From Fasciola hepatica (lineage: Eukaryota; Platyhelminthes; Trematoda; Plagiorchiida; Fasciolidae), in the NCBI GenBank assembly GCA_948099385.1, contig CANUEZ040000068.1, positions 1,527,001-1,591,000 on the forward strand: a stretch of DNA of 64,000 nucleotides. Direction: 5' to 3'. Within the stretch, counting starts at the first letter, position 1, and every line of letters begins with the position of its first letter. The notes under the pieces were generated by a model, which saw only the letters and a list, made by a program, of their open reading frames with translations, did not search any database and was not told where the DNA came from. A program made the position numbers and the translations under genes. Of the stretch, positions 51,165 through 63,669 are shown piece by piece.

Positions 51165-51420
51165 AACTCGGTGATTCGGATCAGCCGAGGAGGGAGCGGG
51201 GTGGGGTAGTAGTAGCACGAAAGCCATTCAAATGAGAAAGCCCAGGTTCAAACCTCCGGCTTGAAGACAAGTAGGCATCATTGGTGAGCCGTACCAACAG
51301 CAGACCTCGACCCAGGTTCCAAAGCAAGGTTGGTTGGATGATCCGAAGTTTGAGCATGCAAGACTGAGTCTGAAGAACTGTCAGCCAGGCGAAACATGTC
51401 TTCAGCCCCCCAAATTACCC
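51165..51420 (+). repeat. tRNA-derived SINE-like sequence
   Basis: The A box TGGGGTAGTAGT (51202-51213) matches TRGCNNARYNGG at 10 of 12 positions, and the B box GGTTCAAACCT (51245-51255) matches GGTTCRANNCC at 10 of 11. They are 31 bp apart, the usual spacing for a tRNA-type internal promoter. The sequence between and after them does not fold as a complete tRNA, and a GC-richer body continues to about 51420. This fits a SINE with a tRNA-derived head. The boundaries are approximate. Confidence 0.6.
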
Positions 51421-54400
51421 CACCGGGTTCAACGAATTTTAACATGCCGACCACGTCAAGAATTTGTCAGATCTACCAAGCGTCCCTACATACTTATTAT
51501 CTATTTTGAGATATATGCAGAAAACTGTTTGTTCATTTAGTGATAGGCTGTTGCAGTTCCAGTCCTCTCAGTTCCTAAAAGAGGTGGTCTTGTCGGATGC
51601 GTCATCAAGAAGTGACAAAGTATTGAATTTTTATGTGCAGAAAACGACATTTTTATTTTCTTACTTCTATATAAGGGAATACCCCATGACACACTAAGCT
51701 CAATTTTGGGTATAAAAGCTCACTTTGTATTAATGTTTTTATTCTTGAGGCATTTCGATTCCTATTTCAGAATATACCTTTTGAAGGGATCAATTATTTT
51801 CCCATTGTATTATTTTTCCCGTACTTTTCCCTGTTTGAGATATGTAACCAGTGCGTTGTACAAAGCGTTGAGGAAGTCCTCGATAACTCTACAGTGGGGT
51901 TTTGGTAACTGAAGGAGTTTGCCTATCACTAACGATTTGTTATTGAGAACGTATCATTCAGAATGCTATTTTCCGATCTTGGCGATGCATTACGTAATAA
52001 CAACCTTCAACGAATCTTTTACGGAAAAATACGAAAACAGGTGGTATAATAAAGGCTGAAAATGAAGAGATGATTTGAATTCATGAGCCTTATTGGTATT
52101 TGTACAACGGACATACGAATTATTGGGTAATCGCAAAATATATGGCTGCATGAAATGCTGCTGTAATGCAAGAACTAGTGCGGAATCTTTGCCTAGAGTT
52201 GAAAAATTGTCAGGCACTTTGGCTCTCATATTTGTTCAAAATTTACCCGAAATATTGTAATATTATGAAACTTATCGGTGCATGAAGGCTGCCCAGTGCT
52301 CTGGAGTGATTTTCATACTCTGAATATTCTCTCGCCCATGACGAACGGCACTGGTAAACCCACTTTAATTCAACAACGGCAAAGAATGGACATTCCGTAG
52401 TTCTGCAAACCTCAGTGCTGAGAAATAATCTTACCAGCTCAGCCAATTTCAAACAGGGCAATTCGTGACGTGCAGTGACTTGATTAGGCTAGCAGGGAGT
52501 TTGACTTTCTCAACATACTTTGGTAGGAGCTTGAAATCGTACGCACTGAACGTCAGATTCCTACAATACCCACATTTACCAGTGCTGACAGAAATGTAGT
52601 CTGGATGATTTCACGAAAATATTCACCGTGCTACCTGCACAGCACCGAAGCGTAGTATAGCTTGGTGATCATCGTATCCAGGGGCTGCAGTCACCAGTAG
52701 CACACAGTGATCATCGGTACACTTGGACTCTAAACTTGTTTTATGGTAAGCTGGATACCGGCCACAAACCACGTGTTGACTAAACAGGAGTGACAACTGA
52801 TGTTGACCATTTCATCCCATGACATGACAAGTCCTGAAATATGTTCCTCTTCTCGTCATTTTTATGTCCTTAAGGATGCACTGAGAAATAACATTGCCAG
52901 ACACGTCCTCTGCATGACTTCACTCGAGAACGAGAAACAATTATGAAAGTACAAAATAATATATGATCACGTTCACATACCAATGAGGTCTAGAAAACAA
53001 ATTATGGGTTGATAAAAAGTCCAAATGCCATATGATGCCCTAATACGACATTACCACGAAGAAGCAAAGGCTTGAGTCACCACGGATTATTCTCCCCAGA
53101 GAAAGGAAATTTCAATTGTCACATTTATATTTGAATTTTCCTCTGAGGCAGCCTACAGTTAGACGGGTTAAAAAGGTTGTGTTTCAAATAATACGTGATG
53201 TGTTTGAAAAGAGTGATAATTTGACGACATTTTGACTCGTAAAGTTTTTGTTTCAAATTCGCATAATGATGACAGATATTATCTTTAGTGCATTATATAA
53301 CTAATGAATATTCGGATATGAAATATGAAATATAAAGCCTAAACCAGGTTGACTACTGGGCAGTATTATCGGATTAGTAAACGATTCTCAGTGACAGAAG
53401 TACATTTTCCCTTTTTTCAGGATAAGTTAAATCGAGAGAATCAAAAGCTGCAAATAACTGAGTTTTCTGTCGCTCGAAGGAAATAATCCGTCTAAAAATA
53501 ACTCAGAGATATCTGATGAGAATGACCACGTGGAGTTAAATATTATGTGGGAAGTTGTTTTTCAGAAAAGACGTTCGGCAAATTATTTCAGATGGACTAA
53601 ATTGGCTGTAATAAAGGTGAACGAAAGAAATAGAATACATGGGGAGAGGCAGTACGGCTTCAGCTGAAAATAATACATAAACTAAAGTACGTGCCATACT
53701 CAAGTGTGGCTGATGCGTTTCAAACTGAGGCATATTTTGGAACGGAAGTATATGCTTATTAAGGATTTGTTGGCGAAACCTCCAGAACGGGACATATATG
53801 AGATGTTTGTCTCTGAGCGGTCGAGGCAAGATAAGGTGGAAAGACTCTAACAGTAGAACCATTACATAAGATGCTACGATATCGGGAAGTGGGACCGAGG
53901 ATAGTTGACCGAGGCAGGTGGGAAAACGTCAAACGGTATCAGGCTAATAAACGACTGAGAGCATCAGATACACATTTGCTTCATCAAGGAATCCGGTGTT
54001 CAGTCCGGTCGTTTTGTATTTTCTTCCAACATTTCTACTTTCAGATCTGAGTTGGTCCATAAGTATTGCTAAGGTGAACCGCTGCTATGAACGGTAAACT
54101 ACTTCCGATCAGACGCAAAGGAGTTCAAATGTTGCAATTATCATGGAATATATCAAGTGAAAATAAGTCAACGCTATTCAGTGTGCAAAAGCAAGCCCGG
54201 ATTCGAGTCCACATATGGGGTTTAAAATACTGAATTGTCCCTGGTCAATTTAAGACAGTATAAACCTAACCTTGTCAACTGAAATTTCACATTCGGCAGC
54301 CCCATAAGTCCAAGAGAAATCCCTATATCTCGCTTTCAAATTAGATTGGAGTTTCATCCAGATACACGGGAATGCACCCGATCAAGTGGACAACTAGGTT

Positions 54401-55430
54401 AGCCTGAATTTCTAGCATTTCATTTTAAAAAGAACGGAGAATAAAAAGCGATGTGTTGATAAAATGTGTCAGAAGAGGATGAAGTATTGCAAAGACAGAT
54501 GCTTCTTATTAGTGTGCGTATTGAGTAATCTGTTTTAAGTTGCTTGTGTTTGAAAATGTATTCTGAGTGTGAACTCGTAAGAAATAGTGCGCTTGGAGCT
54601 GAATATTTCTTGAGTTGTATTTAAGAGAGTAAGTTTTAAATTATAACGACGCAGGAGAGTATGTGAGCATTGGATGTGCTTCATTTGAAGTTATTTAGAG
54701 AATAATAACTTTGGGCTTACGTGGTATATCTGAAAGCGTTTAAAGTGAGAAAAAAAGAGTTTTATCTCAGGGACACATGACTTTAAATACCTTTTCGACG
54801 TGCATGGTACTGAATTAGAATGGGTCATACTGGAGTAAGCACAGTTGATTTCATCCTCGAGAAATATTCTGATTTATCCACAGATTCCATCCGTAATTTT
54901 CTTTTTCAACACAATACGTATCAGCCAGTCCCACAAAGGTGAAGCACTCCCACGCCAAACATCTATCTGTCGACTAGGATTCTGGTGGGCACCCCTCGGT
55001 TCTCAATGAAGTTGCATCCCTTCCAAAAATAAGCGCTTAATAATGCCCACGGCGCTGTTTGATCACATTTTGGAAGGAAAACTCGGGCGAGAACTCGACC
55101 CGGTCATTTAGAGGCCACACCTGGTCCTCGCTGAAAAATAAAAAAACGAAGGAAAGAATAGTAATCCCTTCCGTTTTGGACAATTTAGTGACTATTTCCG
55201 AAGGTCAGGCTGGTACTGAGATCACATCAAATATTAGTGCTTGTATTACAGTGAGAGACTGGTGATCAATCTGTACGGGGAAGTTATTTCATCGATTATT
55301 CGAGGGGAACCTTCAGAATGAGGATGCGGTACAAGTTTTCGGTTTTTGCTGTAATTAGTATGTTATTGTCTGTGCACGCTCCTCACGAAGCTGATAAGAT
55401 TGGGGTAATGAACCTAATGTGGAGTGCTCA
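51421..55430. other. Stretch without a recognised gene
   Basis: AT-rich with open frames of at most 108 codons (53536-53862, minus). There is a lone B-box-like GATTCGAGTCC at 54200-54210, but no A box at the right distance. No transposon motif could be read. Confidence 0.4.
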
Positions 55431-55538
55431 AGACTAGGCATGACTGGGCAGAAGAGTACCGGATACGACTACCTGATGAACGGTAACGACCGTTCAACCG
55501 GTCCAACGAATCTGGAGAAAGCTTGTCCTGTCACCCAG

Positions 55539-55616
55539 GTATAATAACATATCACTTATATCCGTTGGTATTCAATCGAGTTTATTGTTTCTTGACGATT
55601 TTTTACCTCCCTACAG
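55539..55616 (+). other. Intron-like GT-AG segment upstream of RTE fragment D
   Basis: CAG|GTATAA at the left and a T-rich tract ending TACCTCCCTACAG at the right bound 78 bp, the size of small flatworm introns. The flanks do not join into a frame I can recognise, so this is only a splice-site resemblance. Confidence 0.2.
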
Positions 55617-55790
55617 GGATAAATGAGTGGAAAACGGAGATCGTCAGTGTCTAACTTCCATGGCTGCTGCCCCCCTGGTTGGGGCCTAAGGGACGAGGAT
55701 TATCGTTGGTTAAAGACGTTGAGGGACGTGGCTCAGAACGGAAGTTATTGAGGCAAACTCCTTGTGGTGTGCCTGCCGAGCACTCATTCC
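55610..55790 (+). pseudogene. RTE/SR2-type non-LTR retrotransposon, 3'-terminal fragment D
   Basis: A frame beginning near 55624 reads CCPPGWGLRDEDYRWLKTL, then RDVAQNGSYWG, which is the C-terminal 'LPGWGPRDxxxRWLETLxDMAQNRxQWR' block of SR2/RTE. The region 55430-55610 may hold more of the element in decayed form, but I cannot read it. About 110 bp of 3' UTR-like sequence separates it from the (TA)n and (TCA)n tracts that follow. Confidence 0.75.
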
Positions 55791-55959
55791 CGGTTGCAAC
55801 AGAAATGTCATCCCGAAAGACAAGGTGACAAAAACCATCAAAAGGTTTATGGTGAAGAACAAAATAACCGGCAGTTTTAACTGATTTTATTTTTGTGTTC
55901 TACTCTCCTGCTATTTTCGTAATTGTCGTTACTGCCTTGGCTCCATGCTCGATCTCATG

Positions 55960-56211
<252 letters not shown>

Positions 56212-56219
56212 TGTGTTGA

Positions 56220-57490
56220 CGGGGACAAACTGAGGCATATATGTTGGATTGTCTTTTCTCCGTTTATGCCATCTGATGGTCATTCACAAAAATCAAAGCT
56301 ACTGGGATGCAACTCATCTGTTTTCCAGAGTGTGCAGTAAATACGCTTTTCGATGGAGTTCACCAACCGAACAGGACTCGTGAAGAAAACAAAAAAAGAG
56401 TCTGTTTATAATTATTATTATGCCCTGATTTTTACAGCTTTGATTCAATATTGACCTCATACGTATTCGGTAAAGTTCGAGAGACTAGATCCCACACTAA
56501 TGATTATTTTATCCTACCTAAGCCCTCTAATAATCTACTTCCCTTTGTAGCTATCGGACTGTATCCCACCCCACCGATGTTTGCCTAGTGTACGTGTGGG
56601 AACCCGTAAAGACCACTACAGATATTACGGGGTATGAAGATTCTGCGTTTTTGTTACTTAGTATTCAGTACATGTAAACCTTGGAGGAGGAGCGCTGCCC
56701 CAAGTACTACACACTGATTTAGTCAGATTTTCTTTTGAGAGACGAACCGACATGGAGGCCAGCCCACTCTGAAACTGTTAGGGTTTTTGGATGACAATCA
56801 ATCGACAAAGGCTGAGATTCTTTGTGAAGTATTTGACCTCCGGGGAAGGTGGTTGGACCCAGTGGATAGCCTATGCCTGTCTTTCAGATGAGTGTCCAAA
56901 TTTTGTTAAAGATGACAAAGCTCGTCGCTTTGACGCGGATAAATGAGCAACCTAAAAGGAACTAAAGAGTGCATCAAGGATCGTGTTGATCAGTGAGTAG
57001 AGTGACGAATGTTCCCTAGAAGATAGTTAGATATTAAATTCGGTGTGTATCACAAAGGGAGTGCTTGCAGGTAATAATCTCTGGCATTCGTTTTACGGCT
57101 GCAAACTGTACTTGCTATAGATCCCGTAGGTTGTTCGATGGCCACATCTCCGCTCACTAAAATTGTTGTAAAATGTAAGCGCACCTTCGGTAGGCACTCG
57201 GGGCAAACTATGCTTGCGCAAAAACTGGTGCAAGATTCCTAGAGACGTGAAGATTTCCATCAATTCCTGTTTTTGGAGTTACTGACAAATGAATGCATTT
57301 GTATCCTGATTCAACTTGACAGTTACGATTATCTTCCAACGTAAGTCACCCGGAGAACTGCAGTGGATGCAAATTATTCTTCCTCGCATTTCAGCTTTTA
57401 TTTGATATTGATATGTACCCGGTGATCAGTATTTGGCCTAGTAAGAACAGTGTTATTAGATCTTTCTCAAGTCATTTAGAGCCGGGATTT
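56220..57490. other. Stretch without a recognised gene
   Basis: Moderate GC, no open frame of note. It lies between the microsatellite and PLE-2. The N-terminal part of PLE-2 would be expected at its right end, but no PLE motif is readable before about 57500, suggesting 5' truncation. Confidence 0.4.
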
Positions 57491-57494
57491 TTAC

Positions 57495-59040
57495 GTTTGA
57501 ATTATTACCGAAGATTAAGCGACACTTACGGATAGCCAAAAATGCATAAGGGTGGAGTCCTCTTAAGACCTTTTTTCGACACGTGCTATTCACTATACCT
57601 TGCGGTGACCAAATGGTTGACTAGGTTGCTTGAACCGTTAAGTCAGGCAATGTCAAAGAGCAGCCCCATAGGCACATTTGATTTTATAAACTACGTGAGA
57701 GATCTAGATGTAAATGAATGTCGGACGTTTTCACCAAACGTCAATTCACATTTTACCAGCGTCCCAACAGGTGAAACCATCGATTATCTTCGTGACTGTA
57801 TTAAAAAGAACACAACTGAGATAGGCTTATCACTGGGAGCTCTGGGACAATCGCTGTTTTTCTGCACGTACTACATTCAATTCAAATTTAACAATCAGAG
57901 TTATCGCATAAAGGATGGGGTAGCAGTGGGTCACACACTCGAACCACTACCTGCCGATGTCTTTATGACAAAATTTGGAAATGGCCCGCTTGAATCTACT
58001 ATCCGAAACTGTGTTGTATACGGACTCTACGTGGAGAAAATTTTCTGGTATCAATTCATCAGACCACATAAGCCAACAGCGATACGGCTTTAACTCAGCT
58101 CATACAAAATTACATTTCAAAATAGAAACAGAGCCGGGAAATACAATTGCCTTCTTTGACGTTCGGATAAGTCGCCGTGAAAACAGGTCAGCCAGCCGGG
58201 CAGTACACAGAAAGGCAATGTGGAAAGCGCAATACATTCACTTCCACAGTTTTGTGCCTCAAGATTAAAAAGAACCTAATCGGGTGCCTTACTAACAGAG
58301 CAAAAAGAATACGCTCGGAGGACACCTTTGAAGAAGAACTGCAAACGGCGGGAGAACCTTTATCTATAAAGGCTACCCTGATCGGTTAGTTGAGATGATG
58401 CCAGTGAAAGCGGAAACCTCAAGAAAATTTGTGATGGGAAAAAAAACCGTTCCACATCTTTCTGTCATTCAAGGGTGATACGCCGGCAGAGAATGTGCAT
58501 AGAAGATTGTTAAGGGTAATCAGCAAAACGTTCTACGCCGCTGAGCTTCGGGTTTTATTCGAATCCTGATCAGTAAAGCTTTGGCGATTGCAAGACAAAA
58601 AGCCTGATTCTGAAGCCTTATTCTGTGTTTGTTTGTCCGACTTTTCGATGTGAAAATGCAAGCGGATTTTTCATAATACCATTCATCATTCACTTGCTCC
58701 TGAAGAAGAACGTATAACGGCCGCACAACCAGGCATCCGCGAACACCAATCTGCATTGGTTTACAACTGAGCAGTTGAGTCACTCGCTGAAGCTGTTATT
58801 TCACACCTAGGTTGAACTTATCACATAGTAAACGTGACTGACTCCTTCCGTGAGCTGTATAATGTCCGGGGTCGGCAATCAAGACCGGCAAAATGTCATC
58901 ACAGAGGGAGCTGTAGCCATCGGCCTCAACAACCTCTTTCTGTGTGCTGAAAAACAATTTGTTTGTGCCCTTAATTTGACCTGGCCCTCCCTTTACCCAT
59001 CAAAAGGTCATGAACCAGAAAAAAATGACATAACATGAGA
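57495..59040 (+). pseudogene. Penelope-like element PLE-2: RT plus GIY-YIG remnant
   Basis: The frame 57509-58093 reads LSDTYG, a stop, then PKMHKGGVLLRP (the 'YGLPKxHKxGxPLRPI' block), KWLTRLLEPL, GTFDFINYVRDLD, NSHFTSVPTGETIDYL, FKFNNQSYRIKDGVAVGH and PLPADVFMTKFGNGPLES. The active-site position reads LYVEKIFW in place of the expected RYVDDIF, so both catalytic aspartates are changed. The next frame (57975-58268) gives NTIAFFDVRISRREN, the 'LxFLDVxIxR' block after the palm. Decayed GIY-YIG sequence FTCS, a stop, then RRTYNGRTTRHPR follows at 58690-58741 ('FxCxCGxxYIGRTxRxL'). The tail includes VNVTDSFRELYN (58829-58865) and, after a shift, NNLFLCAEKQFVCALNL then TWP (about 58930-58990). PLE-2 differs clearly from PLE-1 in wording, so it belongs to another lineage. 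Confidence 0.87.
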
Positions 59041-59340
59041 AAGATGATACACATCCGGTTTCGACCTGATCCTGCATTACGATTGTCTTCTCTCCCATTT
59101 TTGATCACCAGTAACCTCTATCACTTTCTACTTGCCTAATTGGTCCAATCCTTTAAATTGTCACAATATATTTGGTTGTAATTACATGAGTATAAATCAG
59201 TGAAAACGAGCATGTTTCCCAAACTTTGTTCTTCACATCGACTGTATTTCTGTAATAAATTATTTTGCTTCTATTTAAGGTGAAGTATGGACCTCGAAAT
59301 GTTGACCAGCTGTCTAGAACATTTTCGAGGTAGTAAACGT
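59041..59340 (+). other. Probable 3' UTR of PLE-2
   Basis: Follows the PLE-2 tail. It contains GAAGTATGGACCTCGAAATG at 59283-59302, resembling the 'GAAG...CGAAA' motif near the 3' ends of such elements. The true 3' end is not determined. Confidence 0.35.
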
Positions 59341-60216
59341 CATCTTAACACTCGGACTGTTGTCAACACAAATAATCCGATGCTTCACATCTGAAATCTC
59401 AAAGAGAGAGTTCCGTTGGTTGTTTGACTGAAAACATAATTGCTCACTCCAAGAAGATATTATTCACTAATCATCTGAGAACAGATCAATCGATCTGATT
59501 TCGTATTCTGTTCCCAGCATGCATTCACAGTAGGTTCTTCAAACTCTTTATTTTTAATTATCAGATCTATCACTCACTTATTTCCTCAAAATGCAAGTCT
59601 GAAACAATCACGAATCAGTGAATGAGCAGGTTTTCCATTCGGGATTAATCGATCGGTTATAATTCGTTTCGAATGTTGATTTATACAAAAAAATGGGTTA
59701 CTGAACATCCTAATAATAGCACATATGGTTTCATAACATGATTTTATCAACTGGTGTTTGGTTGAGGATTATAAAAATTTTAGAACGATAATATCCAAGG
59801 AAATCTAAGCAGTGTTCGCTCTCATTTAGTTCCAAATAATGAAATAACCATTTCCTCCTCTTACATTAGAGCTGTCCTAATGCCTTCAGCATTCATAGTA
59901 GGGAACAAGTAAGATCTTGATGCATGAAGAACTAGTTCGAAACCAGTTTTACCAATATCCTAAGCAAAATCATTGTAAAGTTGGCGAGAAGAATATTATA
60001 GTTTTTCTTTCTATAACAACTACCGGCGATCGCTCATTAGGTGACACAATAAAATGGTATAGCGTAATATAACAACCGTAGTACCTTTGCTCTTTGGTAC
60101 CTAATATGAAGTGCATTTACAGTAGCTAGTGTCCGCTAGGTGACCAGGAAGTCCCTGGTTTTAGAAGTATGGATGACCAATGAGATAAACATGGATAGTT
60201 CGAAATCGCAAACACA

Positions 60217-60259
<43 letters not shown>

Positions 60260-63200
60260 GTGTCTCAACTGTGACATCAACGGATCATGGTTCTGTGATC
60301 AATGGTTGATCAGCGTTGTGCTCGGTTCCTTTGAGTGATTTCAAAATCAATGAAGTTTTTCACAAGAAGACCACGCATCTGTCCTGCTTCATCTACTTCA
60401 TCATCCACTTTTAAATTTGCATAGTCCATGGTTTTGACAATCACCGCATTATTCTAACTACTACAAAACAGGATGATAAATAGCATGACAAAATGAAGTA
60501 AGCTTTATTTCCTTCCAGTGTCATTCCTTGTGTAGACGGTTCAAAGTTTGACTATGCAGAGGTGCATGAAGAATCCAGGTATGGTTCGTAATGTGCCTTG
60601 TTCAGTAAAGGGGTTTGTTGCAACCGCGGTTAAGTGAAATAACAGATGAGACTCCCCATAAGCCTTGCTGAGTACGAAAATCTTTGAATTCCAGTTCAAA
60701 TTTGATTCCAGTTCATTATAGTTATCAACTTAGTTTTGAATTGCAGTCGCATTCCTACACCCGAGCAAACAGTTGGTTCGGTTGCAATTATGACATATAA
60801 AAGCTAATTGTATCTCAACTGGAATGATTTACTGAACTGATCATACTAGACCTATCCCGCTCCACTTGGAGTACTGAGTACGATAACCAGTCTTCGTAAC
60901 TTTCTACTAAAATAGAATACGTAGTCGTACTGGAAAAGTATAACGGCATTCACGAAAGGGCTCGAACAGCAAGCATCGTACTCGACTCCATATAATTCCT
61001 TGAAACACTTATCCAATGACGACTTACTCCGTGGATTGATTGACAAAGCTGAAGAATGACTCGGGGAAGGATACAAGGTTTCTATTATCAGGGAAGTTCT
61101 GTTCAAGGGATTACTCCATTATAACACATAGTTTACTACGCTGACATTATTTGTTATATTCCTCCATACATTGCCTAATGAAAACATGACTTGTATTCAG
61201 CGAAAACAGTTTCTAAATTTCTCTTTGGTGAATCCGGAAAAAAATACAGGAATCAGTCGATATAGTTGACCGTTAGAGACTGAAACAATTTTCACGGTAA
61301 CTAGCTTTCTCCTGGTTGTACGCAGCCTGTTTTGTTAGTAATCCAGCATCTTATGTATGTCCTTCAAGCTGCAGTGTGAAACGGATGCTACTCAAGACGA
61401 ATTGGGACATATCGCAGTATTTTTTTATTCTCTCATTGTCCATTAAACTTGCTAACTCTATGACTCTCAGTATTTTTACTCACGGCTCAGATTTTTTCGT
61501 AGAAGCCACACACATTCGGGCCTTTGTCTTGGTACACACAATCAACTCATTTCTTGGAAGACAGGTGTGAACACTAGAATTATTTCATAATTTGTGAAAT
61601 TTATTAAATCCATCTTTGAAGGGGATGTGGCACACTCCGCTTTCTTTTAATGGATTTTTTTCACTTGGCCCATCCATTTCATACCGTTCGTTTAGACTCA
61701 CTTGTTTTGGGCATGTTCTCTTATGAGCCCATACGGTACTACATGCTACCGATTGTTTTACACTGACGCAACTGCAGTCAAATACCCGAACCTCTCCCAA
61801 GTGTAATAAACAGTTTTCTGTGTAATTTCTATTCTATTTGAAACATGGCGTCAATGAAACCATCAGTTCACGGTAATGTCAGGGTATCCGGTGAAATATA
61901 GGGCGGTAAATTGCAATTCAACTATTGGATGCTCTTTTTGACGGCAGTTTGGGTGCTTCGGTAATCTAATCTGTGGGGCAACACCCGAAGCCCACTACCG
62001 TACCCCGTATGGCACTCGGTACGGAACAAGCCGTACTGTGGAGATTTTCCGTAGAATATCACGTTCTAAATGCTTATCAAAGTGAGATGCACGCTACGTG
62101 AAACGGGTCACTGCAACGAATGGAAATTATGAGGTACGATAAAACAATCATCTGTACATCGATTTTCATAGTCCGGAAAAACCGGTAAACATATCTTGTT
62201 TAACTGAGAACCTACAGACTTGTTTTTATTTGGTACAAACCGCTTTTTCACGATACTAACTATATAATGCCCCTGGAAGTTAACTTCCTTCTGACATTGT
62301 GTTTAGGGGTATAAACTCACCGGCTAATTCTGGAAAGAAATTATAACTGGTAAGTTACCAATGGTAAATAATCACATTTGTAGGATAAATCCCTACAAAA
62401 TTCAACAGTTTACTCCAAGTTGATCTCTGTACGGCTGAAATATTCTCAATAATTCCAGCTACGGACCGACCCAGTTCACATTATTTATCAGGAAAACGAG
62501 GCACCCTGGTGGAAATCGTCTAAGATAGTTTGTTTTACTATTTCTGAGGACTCACAGTTCGGTACGACCAGCAGATTACAATTCCATTGATTGAAATAAT
62601 CACGGAACCGGAAAAGTGGACAAATATTGTTTAAAATATGCCCAAGATACTCCTTTGGACCTCAGCTGGTTTCACTCTCCTGCCAACTTCGAAAGTGTTC
62701 ATGTATCCAATTTCACGTGAACAGAGGTCAGATCATTCCTGTTGCATACTTTTCGACGGAGTAGAGAGTACTTTCAAATAGGGAACCGGACTCCATATAC
62801 AAACAAATAAAATGTTAACAAAAAGCCAGTACTGAGCACGATTCTTGTGAGGTACGGACCTACACTTAGTCGAAAGTCAACGTATTATTGTTAGCAGAGA
62901 GAATACCAAAGTTTGTCCGAAATCCAGGTCAGTGATCAGATCAACAGAATCACGAATGACAGGACGACAGATCGATGGCACGAATCCCTAAGACAACAAA
63001 ATATTCCCGTCCAATGGTGATTTTCTAGCTGACTAACCAATCAGAACTGATGTTGCCCGATGCCAGCTGGGACCAGCAAGTTTGTGGTTCAATGATTAGT
63101 AACGGCGACTCTTCATCTATTCGCAGGCTCTTCTAGTTGAAATGGCACTAGCCAAACTTCTCATTCATGGTAGACTGGCAAGGGTGTTAGGATGCGTTAC

Positions 63201-63660
63201 CGATTTCAATTATTTTCGGATAATATGTAAAATTTATTACAAACCTAATCAACGACGAACTGCCTATGACAGATTGAACAGCTAAAATATTCCGTTTTTT
63301 TTCTTCACTTTTTTGTAGTTTCAAATGAAACAATTTTTAATGCAACGATCCATTAAAAAAATAAAGAATGCAAATTTGACCAGAAATTGATTGAGAACGT
63401 GCTCGAGAGAAATGACACCTCTGTTCGGTCTGGTTGTCATCCTGGCTAGTAATAAACCGTGTAACCTAAAAGCCAAGTAACTTCATCAGACAGGGGCCCA
63501 TGAAATGGAGCTCATAAGTATTCTCGAAAAACCCCCAACGAACAAATTTGGAGGAAAGAAACTGGCGAAGGGGCTTGCTTTTAGTGATTCCTACCCATGT
63601 CATTTCAGCAAATATTTTACGACAAATTAAGGGAAATGGCCCATAGATCGCGTTCGCCTA
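59341..63660. other. Long stretch without a recognised gene
   Basis: AT-rich, with a (TA)n tract at 60219-60256 and a perfect 14-bp palindrome GGAAGTTAACTTCC at 62275-62288. Open frames are at most 84 codons. No transposon or host motif was read. Confidence 0.4.
60219..60256. repeat. (TA)n microsatellite
   Basis: Perfect TA tract of about 18 units. Confidence 0.95.
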
Positions 63661-63669
63661 CATCCCTCT

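Noticed and set aside
54195..54215. B-box-like GATTCGAGTCC
   Set aside because: No acceptable A box is found 30-60 bp upstream and no cloverleaf can be drawn.
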